NCBI GenBank assembly: GCA_013154225.1
Contig: JAADCW010000081.1
Span: 1 to 8,258 of the forward strand
Direction of reading: 5' to 3'
Origin: Chloroflexota bacterium
Lineage (GTDB): Bacteria; Chloroflexota; Anaerolineae; Anaerolineales; DRMV01
DNA: 8,258 nucleotides
Notes under the pieces: generated by a model
Seen by the model: the letters and a program-made list of their open reading frames with translations, nothing else
The model's database searches: none
Told to the model about the DNA's origin: nothing
Position numbers and translations under genes: made by a program
Shown: positions 1 to 5,576 of the stretch, in pieces
Layout: each line of letters starts with the position of its first letter
How positions within the stretch are numbered: the first letter of the stretch is position 1

Positions 1-1430
1 GGCGCTTCGGCCGCGGTTTCCTCTTCGCCCAGGCCCTGGAGCCAGTCGGGCAATTCCTCTTCGGCTTGCGCCGCGGGTTCGTCCGCGAGCGTTTCGGTTG
101 GGGCTGCTTCCTCACCCAGGCCCTGGAGCCAGTCAGGCAAGTCCTCATCCCCTTCGGCTGCGGGGGCTTCGCCCACGGTAACCGGTGAGGTCTCTTCCTC
201 GCCAAGGTCTCCCAGCCAATCGGGCAGTGCTTCCTCGGCTTCGGCAGGCGCCTCAGCCACCACGCCGGCAGCTTCCTCTACCTCGCCCAACCAATCGGGA
301 AGGTCCTCGGATTTCTCTTCCGCCACAGCCTCCGAAGCCACACCGCCCAAATCGGCCAGCAAACTGGCCAAGTTTTCGTCCTCTTCGGATGCGAGGAGAT
401 CGTCTTCGCCTCCCAAAACGTCTTCGGGGGCCATTTCCTTTAGCCAGTCGGGAATCTCCGCGGGGGCCAATTCTTCCTCATCCTCGGCTTCGGCAAAAGC
501 CCCCTCTTCTTCTATGATGCCAACTTCCTCCGTGGTTTCCGCGGCCAAATCTTCGGGCTCATGGAACCACGAGGGCAGTTCTTCCTCTTCGCTTTCTGCA
601 ACGGTTTCGGTTTCAAGATCGGCCAGGGGCTCTTCCCATAAAGCCGCGGCCATTTCCGGAGTCCATTCCAGCCGCTCCAACATGACGGCTTCGTCCGGCA
701 CCTGATCCACCGAACGGATGGCCGCGGTGCGGTAAGCTTCGTAAGGGTCGAGGGCATACAGACGCTGGCGATAGATTTCCGCGTCTTCCGAACGGCCGCT
801 TTCTTCCAAAATTTCGGCCATCAAGCGGTTGGCGCTCAGGCAGTAGGGCAACTTTTTGAGCAAGGAAGCCGCAACGTCGGCCGCTTCGGCACGGCGGCCA
901 TCACGGTATAAGGCCTCGGCGAGCAGAGCCATCAAATCCGCGCGGTGCGGCTCGGCAGCCAACGCAGACTGCAACTCGGCAATGGCTTGCGCATACAGCC
1001 CATTGCGCAAATACATGCGCGCCAATGCGCCGCGCGTCAAGCGCAGCCGCGGCGGGGCAAAGCCTTCCACTTCCGCGTATAAACGACGCAGTTCGTCCTG
1101 GATAGCAGGGTTGGAAGGCTGCACCTCAAACGCGCGCTCCATATGCCACAGCGCGGTCTTGGCATCGCCGGTTTCGTGATGGATCACGCTCAACGCCGCG
1201 TGGGCGACGAAGTCGTCGGGGATGGCAGCCAAAACCCGTTGGAACACATCGCTTGCTTCTTTGTAACGCCGCACTTCCAAATAGGCTTTACCCAACAAGC
1301 GGTAAGTCGCAACGTGTTTTGGAAAGGTTTCCAAAATGTGGCGGCAATGGGCAATGGCTTCCTGATATTGCTCACGCTCTATCAATTCATCAATTTGCCG
1401 ATTATAGGCACGGAGTGTAATTTTGGCCAT
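1..1430 (-). CDS. TPR-repeat protein with acidic tail of repeated LPDWL motifs (partial, C-terminus beyond left edge)
   Basis: The frame is open from an ATG at 1430 to the window edge, giving 476 codons without a stop. A ribosome site (GGGAGAG) lies just upstream of the ATG. Residues about 7-230 are helical tetratricopeptide-like repeats, with typical pieces at 41-73 (YRLLGKAYLEVRRYKEA), 134-163 (LARMYLRNGLYAQAIAEL) and 164-197. From about residue 265 the protein becomes very rich in Glu, Asp and Ala. Short motifs recur there: LPSWF (285), IPDWL (326), and LPDWL (377, 402, 431, 460), the last two extended to LPDWLQGLGEE. There is no signal peptide or membrane segment, so it should be cytosolic. 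TPR domains bind protein partners, so a scaffold or adaptor role is likely, but the partner is unknown. Tails of this kind are, from memory, common in Chloroflexota proteins of unknown function. The gene is downstream of hppA on the same strand but separated by a terminator, so it is probably its own unit. Confidence 0.85.
   Translation of the reverse strand, partial: MAKITLRAYNRQIDELIEREQYQEAIAHCRHILETFPKHVATYRLLGKAYLEVRRYKEASDVFQRVLAAIPDDFVAHAALSVIHHETGDAKTALWHMERAFEVQPSNPAIQDELRRLYAEVEGFAPPRLRLTRGALARMYLRNGLYAQAIAELQSALAAEPHRADLMALLAEALYRDGRRAEAADVAASLLKKLPYCLSANRLMAEILEESGRSEDAEIYRQRLYALDPYEAYRTAAIRSVDQVPDEAVMLERLEWTPEMAAALWEEPLADLETETVAESEEEELPSWFHEPEDLAAETTEEVGIIEEEGAFAEAEDEEELAPAEIPDWLKEMAPEDVLGGEDDLLASEEDENLASLLADLGGVASEAVAEEKSEDLPDWLGEVEEAAGVVAEAPAEAEEALPDWLGDLGEEETSPVTVGEAPAAEGDEDLPDWLQGLGEEAAPTETLADEPAAQAEEELPDWLQGLGEEETAAEA
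39..578 (-). repeat. Six degenerate coding repeats (L/I)P(D/S)W(L/F) in the acidic tail
   Basis: The six motif-coding segments lie at 39-53, 126-140, 213-227, 288-302, 441-455 and 564-578. The first three are exactly 87 bp apart (29 residues); the others are 75, 153 and 123 bp apart. DNA identity is highest between the two units nearest the left edge, which also share the following QGLGEE codons. The older-looking units toward the TPR domain are more diverged. This pattern suggests growth by duplication toward the C-terminus, and more units may lie beyond the edge. Confidence 0.8.
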
Positions 1431-1450
1431 AATTCTCTCCCTTGCCCTTT

Positions 1451-1479
1451 AGTATGCCCTATCTTCGTTAGAAAAGCAA
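1451..1479 (-). promoter_or_regulatory. Candidate promoter of the TPR gene
   Basis: On the minus strand TTGCTT (1479-1474) is followed after 17 bases by CATACT (1456-1451). The boxes match the sigma-70 consensus at 3/6 and 4/6 with ideal spacing. The predicted transcript would start about 15 bases before the ATG at 1430, just ahead of the ribosome site. This is a moderate match, so another promoter (see 1601-1609) could be the main one. Confidence 0.4.
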
Positions 1480-1494
1480 GCCTCACTCAGGGCT

Positions 1495-1575
1495 CCTTGG
1501 GTCCCCAAACCAAGGGCGACCCGCGGGCAAACAACGAACAACGATAACGCGCCCGGCAATCTCAAATTGCCAGGC
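1495..1575 (-). other. Two hairpins in a possible leader of the TPR gene
   Basis: In minus-strand RNA, GCCUGGCAAU (1575-1566) pairs with AUUGCCGGGC (1560-1551) over ten pairs, including one G:U, with a five-base loop. Further on, CCUUGG (1515-1510) pairs with CCAAGG (1500-1495) around nine bases. Neither is followed by a U-tract, so simple terminators are unlikely. If transcription begins near 1594 these would form a structured leader. No known riboswitch class was recognised. Confidence 0.3.
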
Positions 1576-1600
1576 AGAACCAATACAAATATTCAGCATA

Positions 1601-1609
1601 ATTCTACCA
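1601..1609 (-). promoter_or_regulatory. Possible extended -10 promoter upstream of the TPR gene
   Basis: The minus strand reads TGGTAGAAT (1609-1601), which fits the extended -10 form TGnTATAAT with one mismatch. No -35 box is visible 17 bases upstream, as is allowed for extended -10 promoters. It would give a leader of about 160 bases before the TPR start codon. Confidence 0.35.
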
Positions 1610-1710
1610 TCTTCTTCGCCGACTCGCGGCCAGGAAGCCCGGCAAAGGCTGGGCAAATGATGGGATATGCTGCGGACGCGTTGCTTCGCGCTGGCTTGCC
1701 CCAAAGCCAA

Positions 1711-1746
1711 AACAAAAAGAGGCTGCCGCAAATGGACAGCCTCTTT
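1711..1746 (-). terminator. Rho-independent terminator of hppA
   Basis: Reading the minus strand from 1746, AAAGAGGCTG pairs perfectly with CAGCCTCTTT (1725-1716) around an 11-base loop. The tail runs TTTTTGTTTT when counted from the end of the stem. It lies about 30 bases past the hppA stop codon at 1778, the expected place. Confidence 0.85.
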
Positions 1747-1777
1747 GCTTGCTGAAAATTGGTTTTGTGCGAGGCGG

Positions 1778-4117
1778 CTAATCGCCAGCCGGGGCCACTG
1801 CGTCTTCGGTGCGGCGGCTGTACCAAATGGACCAAACCACCGAGCCCAAGAGCACGATGAAGAGGATCCAACCGCCCACGCCGAGGTGCTGATACTGGGC
1901 CACAATGGGCGCCACGATCACGGCCACCAGGTTCACCACCTTGATCATGGGGTTGAGCGCAGGGCCGGCCGTGTCTTTCAGCGGATCGCCGACAGTGTCG
2001 CCCACCACGCTGGCCTTGTGCCGTTCGGAACCCTTCCCCAAATTGCGTTCGGGGTCAGAAGGCTCGTCTTCGATGGTCTTCTTGGCGTTGTCCCAAGCGC
2101 CGCCCGCGTTGTTCATGAACACGGCCAGCAACTGACCGGAGAGGATCAAGCCAGCCAGGAAGCCGCCCAAGGCTTCCACGCCCAGCCACATCCCGACCAG
2201 GATGGGGGAAACCACGCCCAGGATTGCCAGGGCGATGAGTTCCTTCTGCGCGGCCGCGGTGGAAATGGCCACGGGGCGCTGGTAATCCGGCTTGCGGGTG
2301 CCATCGAGCACGCCTGCGCGGAACTGGCGGCGCACCTCTTCCACCATCAGGGAAGCCGCACGACGCACGGCCTGGATGGCGTAGGAGGAGAACAGCATCG
2401 GCAACGCGCCGCCGATGAGCATACCGACAAACACTTCAGGCACGTTGACCCGAATACCCAGGTTCTGCAACTGCAGGGCTTCGGGCACACCAGCCTGGGC
2501 CTGTGCCCGGCTCACATCCACCAGGTAGGAGCCGAACAAGGCCACTGCGGCAATGACCGCAGAGCCAATGGCTACCCCCTTGGTAATTGCTTTGGTGGTG
2601 TTCCCCACCGCGTCCAGGTCGGCCATGATCTTGCGGGCAGCCTGGGTGTCGGGATCGTCCATGCCAGCCCAAGCCATTTCGCCAATGCCGTTGGCGTTGT
2701 CGGCCACAGGGCCGAACGTGTCCATTGCCACATTGTTACCGGTCAGGGTGAGCATACCGATACCGGTCATGGACACGCCGTAGAGGATGTAGGTGATCTT
2801 TTCAACTTCACTCAGGTTGGGCACACCCTGGAAGATGAACACCGAGGCCATAATCGTGGCCGCGATGATCAAAATCGCCCACACCGACGATTCAAAGCCC
2901 ACAGCCAAACCCTGCAAAATCAGGGTAGCGGAGCCGGTGTCGGAGGATTTCTTGATCTCCTGCACGGGCTTGCTCTCCGCGCCCGTGAAGTAGTCGGTCA
3001 GGCGGTCGTTAGCAATGGCCAGCAACACACCCACGGCCACCGCCAGAGGCGCACGCCACCAGCCACCAGGCAGGGGCGTTTCCTGCATCACATCCAGGTA
3101 GTAATAGCCTACCGCGAAGAACAAAACCGTGGAAATCGCGGCAGAGGAAAGGAAGCCCTTGAAGATGGCCTTCATCGCGTCGCCGCTCTTTTCAGGGCCG
3201 CCCTTCACCAGATAAGTGCCGATAATCGAGGAAAGCACGCCAATACCGCGCACCAACAGCGGATACACGATCCAGGCCATGTGGCCTGTGATGCGCCAGA
3301 GCGCCAACCCCAGAATGAGGGCCGAAACGATGGTGACTTCATAAGACTGGAAGATGTCGGCTGCCATGCCTGCGCAGTCACCGACGTTGTCGCCCACCAG
3401 GTCGGCCACCACGGCGGGGTTGCGAGGATCGTCTTCCGGAATGCCGGCTTCCACTTTCCCGACCAAGTCGGCGCCCACATCCGCGGCCTTGGTGTAAATG
3501 CCACCACCAACCCGCATGAAGAGGGCAATCAGCGTAGCGCCAAAACCAAAGCCCAACAGGGCGTCGGGAGCGGCAATGCCGAAAATCATGAAGATCACCG
3601 TGCCGCCCAACAGCCCCAGGCCGTCGGTCAGCATACCGGTGATGGTGCCCGCGCGGTAAGCAATCCGCAACGCATCACCAAAGGAACGCCGTGCCGCGGC
3701 AGCCACCCGCACGTTGCCTTCCACGGCCATCCGCATCCCGATTTGCCCGACCGCCAACGAGAACAAAGAGCCCAAAACAAAAGAGCCCGCCCGACCTAAA
3801 CCCATGATCAGACGGACTGTTTCATATGATAGACCCGAAAAGCGGTCGAGGGCCTCTTGAGTAACAGGCACCACGTAAACAGAAAGGAAAAGTGCCACAG
3901 TCAGGATGCCAATGAAGGGAATAATGATTTTCGTCTGACTGTTGAGGTAAGCCACCGCCCCGTCGCGGATGGCGTTCCACACCTCTTGCATCTTTTCCGT
4001 ACCCTTGTCTTCCTGCAAAATCTGGTTTCGCAGGAAGAGGGCGTAGGCAAGGCCCAAAATGGCAATGCCTAAGATCGCCCAAATCATGATCTGTTCTGCT
4101 GGTGTGAGTAGACTCAT
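1778..4117 (-). CDS. hppA: Membrane-bound proton-pumping pyrophosphatase, K+-independent type
   Basis: A complete 779-residue integral membrane enzyme that hydrolyses pyrophosphate and couples it to ion pumping. The family usually has about 16 transmembrane helices, and hydrophobic segments run throughout. The pyrophosphate/Mg2+ site is intact: DVGADLVGKVE (213-223) with K210, D213, D217 and E223; D229/D230; DNVGDCAGMAAD (243-254); NNAGGAWDNAKK (669-680); and KASVVGDTVGDPLKD (701-715). The segment GNTTKAITKG (505-514) has Lys509 and Thr512. K+-dependent enzymes carry Ala and Gly there, so this is the K+-independent class, whose characterised members pump H+ (established knowledge). The ATG at 4117 follows a strong ribosome site (AAGGAGG, nine bases upstream). 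A near-consensus promoter lies ahead and a terminator follows, so it is a monocistronic unit. It is slightly longer than many bacterial relatives, with nothing missing. Confidence 0.97.
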   Translation of the reverse strand: MSLLTPAEQIMIWAILGIAILGLAYALFLRNQILQEDKGTEKMQEVWNAIRDGAVAYLNSQTKIIIPFIGILTVALFLSVYVVPVTQEALDRFSGLSYETVRLIMGLGRAGSFVLGSLFSLAVGQIGMRMAVEGNVRVAAAARRSFGDALRIAYRAGTITGMLTDGLGLLGGTVIFMIFGIAAPDALLGFGFGATLIALFMRVGGGIYTKAADVGADLVGKVEAGIPEDDPRNPAVVADLVGDNVGDCAGMAADIFQSYEVTIVSALILGLALWRITGHMAWIVYPLLVRGIGVLSSIIGTYLVKGGPEKSGDAMKAIFKGFLSSAAISTVLFFAVGYYYLDVMQETPLPGGWWRAPLAVAVGVLLAIANDRLTDYFTGAESKPVQEIKKSSDTGSATLILQGLAVGFESSVWAILIIAATIMASVFIFQGVPNLSEVEKITYILYGVSMTGIGMLTLTGNNVAMDTFGPVADNANGIGEMAWAGMDDPDTQAARKIMADLDAVGNTTKAITKGVAIGSAVIAAVALFGSYLVDVSRAQAQAGVPEALQLQNLGIRVNVPEVFVGMLIGGALPMLFSSYAIQAVRRAASLMVEEVRRQFRAGVLDGTRKPDYQRPVAISTAAAQKELIALAILGVVSPILVGMWLGVEALGGFLAGLILSGQLLAVFMNNAGGAWDNAKKTIEDEPSDPERNLGKGSERHKASVVGDTVGDPLKDTAGPALNPMIKVVNLVAVIVAPIVAQYQHLGVGGWILFIVLLGSVVWSIWYSRRTEDAVAPAGD

Positions 4118-4150
4118 GCGCCGTAGCCTCCTTGAAAACCCTTAGGATCC

Positions 4151-4172
4151 CGTTGTGCATTTTCTCACAACG
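4151..4172. promoter_or_regulatory. CRP-like inverted repeat at the start of the hppA transcript
   Basis: CGTTGTG (4151-4157) and CACAACG (4166-4172) form a perfect 7-base inverted repeat around eight bases. Read on the minus strand, the core TGTGA-N6-GCACA differs from the CRP consensus TGTGA-N6-TCACA at one base. It falls at about +3 to +25 of the predicted hppA transcript. It could be an operator where bound protein blocks transcription, or an mRNA hairpin in the leader. Confidence 0.45.
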
Positions 4173-4181
4173 CGTAGCCCG

Positions 4182-4210
4182 ATTTTATAAAAGAGCGATG
4201 AGAATGTCAA
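4182..4210 (-). promoter_or_regulatory. Near-consensus sigma-70 promoter of hppA
   Basis: The minus strand has TTGACA (4210-4205), a perfect -35 box, then 17 bases, then TAAAAT (4187-4182), a 5/6 match to the -10 box. Transcription should begin near 4175, leaving a leader of about 57 bases before the ATG. The match suggests strong basal expression. Confidence 0.85.
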
Positions 4211-4231
4211 GCCGAAAGTCACTACTTTCTA

Positions 4232-4258
4232 TTTTTCATGCAATTTTTACGCATTTTT
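4232..4258. promoter_or_regulatory. Phased A-tracts upstream of the hppA promoter
   Basis: Three T5 runs on the plus strand (4232-4236, 4244-4248, 4254-4258) are centred 12 and 10 bases apart, close to one helical turn each. They start about 22 bases upstream of the hppA -35 box. Phased A-tracts bend DNA, and A-rich stretches here can act as UP elements for RNA polymerase alpha subunits. The effect is inferred. Confidence 0.45.
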
Positions 4259-4316
4259 CGCCCCTGCTTCCTATTCTTCCGCATCTTAAAAGCCCCACGC
4301 CTCCTGCATCTCAGGG

Positions 4317-4331
4317 TAAAATTTTTACACT
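4317..4331 (+). promoter_or_regulatory. Candidate -10 region of the dehydrogenase gene
   Basis: TAAAAT (4317-4322) and TACACT (4326-4331) are both plausible -10 boxes, but neither has a good -35 box at the right distance. TAAAAT sits in GTAAAA-T-TTTTAC (4316-4328), a small inverted repeat that could also bind a regulator. The start codon is about 20-30 bases downstream, so the leader would be short. Confidence 0.35.
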
Positions 4332-4341
4332 CTGCATCCCT

Positions 4342-4345
4342 GGAG
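4342..4345 (+). promoter_or_regulatory. Ribosome site that fixes the dehydrogenase start
   Basis: GGAG lies six bases before the ATG at 4352. This start is preferred over the in-frame ATG at 4238. That one would add 38 residues unlike any dehydrogenase N-terminus and would place the coding region over the A-tract region. Confidence 0.7.
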
Positions 4346-4351
4346 CCAACC

Positions 4352-5317
4352 ATGACAAAACCTTTGGTCATTCTCACCCACCCCATGCCTGAAGATTGGA
4401 TTGCGCCGCTCAAGGACGAAGTCCGCCTGGTGGTCGGACCGGCCAACGTCGCGGGGGTTGATCCCAGCCTTCGGCCTTATTTTGCCGAGGTCGAAGGCCT
4501 GCTCACCTGGCTTACCGACCGCGTGGACGAAGCCCTACTCGCGCAAATGCCTCGCCTGAAAGTGGTCTCCAACCTGGCCGTTGGCGTGGACAACATTGAC
4601 CTGGAAGCCTGCTCTCGCCGCGGCATTGCTGTGGGGCATACGCCCGGTGTGCTCACCGAAGCCGTGGCTGATCTCACCTGGGCTCTGCTGTTGGCTGTGG
4701 GGCGCGGCATCTTCACCGCGGCAGAAGACGCCCGCCGCGGGCGGTGGGGGCTGTGGCGGCCAGATGCCTGGCTGGGCACAGAACTCCACGGTGCCACCCT
4801 GGGCATCATGGGCATGGGACAAATCGGGCAAGCCGTAGCGCGCCGCGGCGCAGCCTTTGGGATGCGCATCCTCTACACCAGCCGCACAGCAAAACCTGAA
4901 GCCGAAGCCGCGCTGGGCGCTCAGCGCGTACCCTGGGAAACCTTGCTCCGCGAAAGCGATTTCCTTAGCCTGCACGTGCCCCTCACCCCCCAAACCCGAG
5001 GGCTGGTCAATGCGGAAGCCCTGCGCCAAATGAAACCCAGCGCCTACCTCATCAACATGGCCCGAGGCCCTGTGGTCGTTACCGACGATTTGGTGCAAGC
5101 CCTGGAATCTGGCTGGATCGCAGGCGCGGGGCTGGATGTTACCGATCCCGAACCTTTGCCCCCAGAGCATCCCCTTTACCGCCTGCCCAACTGCCTGATC
5201 ACCCCACACATTGGCTCGGCCACCCACACCACCCGCCGCCGCATGACCGAACTGGCCATCGCCAACTTGCTGGCTGGCCTGCAAGGCCGCCCCCTGCCCC
5301 ACCAGGCCAACCGCTAA
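4352..5317 (+). CDS. D-2-hydroxyacid dehydrogenase, glyoxylate/hydroxypyruvate reductase type
   Basis: A complete 321-residue cytosolic enzyme of the NAD(P)-dependent D-isomer 2-hydroxyacid dehydrogenase family, a typical length. These enzymes reduce 2-oxoacids such as glyoxylate or hydroxypyruvate to D-2-hydroxyacids. The substrate domain includes SNLAVGVDNID (73-83). The Rossmann nucleotide-binding motif GMGQIG is at 154-159. Catalytic residues are present: R238 in MARGPVV, E267 in TDPEPLP and H286 in TPHIGS. After the second strand (YTSRTAKP, 175-182) there is no acidic residue, but Ser177 and Arg178. This fits NADP(H) preference as in human GRHPR, though related thermococcal enzymes with a similar motif use NADH, so the cofactor is open. 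The substrate is inferred from overall motif similarity; a phosphoglycerate dehydrogenase is less likely because there is no C-terminal regulatory domain. It diverges from hppA and ends facing the tRNA terminator. Confidence 0.92.
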   Translation: MTKPLVILTHPMPEDWIAPLKDEVRLVVGPANVAGVDPSLRPYFAEVEGLLTWLTDRVDEALLAQMPRLKVVSNLAVGVDNIDLEACSRRGIAVGHTPGVLTEAVADLTWALLLAVGRGIFTAAEDARRGRWGLWRPDAWLGTELHGATLGIMGMGQIGQAVARRGAAFGMRILYTSRTAKPEAEAALGAQRVPWETLLRESDFLSLHVPLTPQTRGLVNAEALRQMKPSAYLINMARGPVVVTDDLVQALESGWIAGAGLDVTDPEPLPPEHPLYRLPNCLITPHIGSATHTTRRRMTELAIANLLAGLQGRPLPHQANR

Positions 5318-5340
5318 TTCCAGCCAAATATCAACCCAAC

Positions 5341-5368
5341 AAAAAAGAGCCGCTTCAAAGCGGCTCTT
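5341..5368 (-). terminator. Rho-independent terminator of the tRNA gene, facing the dehydrogenase end
   Basis: On the minus strand AAGAGCCGCT (5368-5359) pairs with AGCGGCTCTT (5354-5345) around a four-base loop and runs into six T residues (5346-5341). It begins five bases after the mature tRNA 3' end. On the plus strand the stem is the same but is followed by CAGG rather than T. It may therefore slow transcription leaving the dehydrogenase gene but should be weaker in that direction. Confidence 0.9.
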
Positions 5369-5372
5369 CAGG

Positions 5373-5444
5373 TAGCGGGGGCAGGATTCGAACCTGCGAC
5401 CTTCGGGTTATGAGCCCGACGAGCTTCCACTGCTCCACCCCGCA
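5373..5444 (-). tRNA. Initiator tRNA-Met (CAT anticodon)
   Basis: The 72-base minus-strand sequence folds as a full cloverleaf: acceptor G2CGGGG7 with C66CCCGC71, D-stem GAGC/GCTC, anticodon stem TCGGG/CCCGA around CTCATAA (anticodon CAT at 5412-5410), and T-stem GCAGG/CCTGC. Three features mark an initiator rather than an elongator. The anticodon stem has three consecutive G:C pairs, there is A11:U24 in the D-stem, and positions 1 and 72 do not form a Watson-Crick pair. Here that pair is U1 and U72, where E. coli has C1 and A72. The discriminator is A73 and the gene continues CCT, so the CCA end must be completed by the CCA-adding enzyme. It has its own promoter and terminator and is a single-gene unit. 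Confidence 0.95.
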
Positions 5445-5453
5445 GTATTGCGC

Positions 5454-5482
5454 TTGCCTTCACAAGCAGGCGCAATTATAAC
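5454..5482 (+). promoter_or_regulatory. Candidate promoter of the SWIM gene, overlapping the tRNA promoter
   Basis: On the plus strand TTGCCT (5454-5459) is followed after 17 bases by TATAAC (5477-5482). The -10 box shares four bases with the tRNA -10 box on the other strand. The leader to the ATG at 5577 would be about 88 bases. Confidence 0.5.
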
Positions 5483-5503
5483 AGCCTCACCTGTGAGCGT
5501 CAA
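5475..5503 (-). promoter_or_regulatory. Strong sigma-70 promoter of the initiator tRNA gene
   Basis: On the minus strand TTGACG (5503-5498, 5/6 match) is followed after 17 bases by a perfect TATAAT (5480-5475), preceded by TGT, an extended -10 motif. Transcription would start near 5468, giving a 5' leader of about 24 bases for RNase P to remove. The spacer holds the inverted repeat CTCAC-CT-GTGAG (5486-5497), a possible operator. Confidence 0.88.
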
Positions 5504-5562
5504 GGAAACACGCAATCTTCAACATCGGCATCCACAAAGCCTCATCTGCATTGCACATCTCC

Positions 5563-5570
5563 AGAGGGGG
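5563..5570 (+). promoter_or_regulatory. Ribosome site that fixes the SWIM gene start
   Basis: AGAGGGGG ends six bases before the ATG at 5577. The earlier in-frame ATG at 5448 lies within the divergent promoter region and would add 43 residues of unrelated composition, so it is not used here. Confidence 0.65.
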
Positions 5571-5576
5571 AAGCCC

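Larger units (their letters stand above)
1431..1777. other. Intergenic region between hppA and the TPR gene
   Basis: These 347 bases carry no convincing gene on either strand. They hold, in minus-strand order, the hppA terminator (1746-1711), a possible extended -10 promoter (1609-1601), two hairpins (1575-1551 and 1515-1495), and a second promoter candidate close to the TPR gene (1479-1451). Open frames crossing the region are extensions of shadows from the neighbouring genes and lack ribosome sites. A 7-base tandem pair (ACAACGA twice, 1531-1544) is probably chance. Confidence 0.6.

Noticed and set aside
185..517. Pro/Arg-rich 110-codon open frame on the plus strand
   Set aside because: It is the complement of the Glu/Ala-rich repeat tail of the TPR protein, so the Pro/Arg richness is a by-product.
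39..578. Spaced repeats considered as a CRISPR array or DNA-level iterons
   Set aside because: The repeats are in frame, degenerate at DNA level and better conserved as protein, and spacers code for an acidic tail.
1531..1544. Tandem pair ACAACGA
   Set aside because: Only two 7-base copies in a non-coding gap, which is expected by chance.
1483..1905. 140-codon minus-strand frame spanning the hppA 3' end and the intergenic region
   Set aside because: It starts inside hppA in another frame and runs through the terminator. There is no ribosome site or domain.
1667..3799. 710-codon open frame on the plus strand opposite hppA
   Set aside because: It is antisense to a clearly real, motif-complete pyrophosphatase. 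Its translation is His/Gly/Gln-rich low-complexity sequence without domains, as expected from codon bias of the sense gene.
4238..4351. 38-residue N-terminal extension of the dehydrogenase
   Set aside because: The extension is unlike the family N-terminus, and the ATG at 4352 has the ribosome site and aligns with the usual first strand.
4535..5302. 255-codon open frame on the minus strand opposite the dehydrogenase
   Set aside because: It overlaps the whole of a dehydrogenase with intact catalytic residues, and its translation has no family features.
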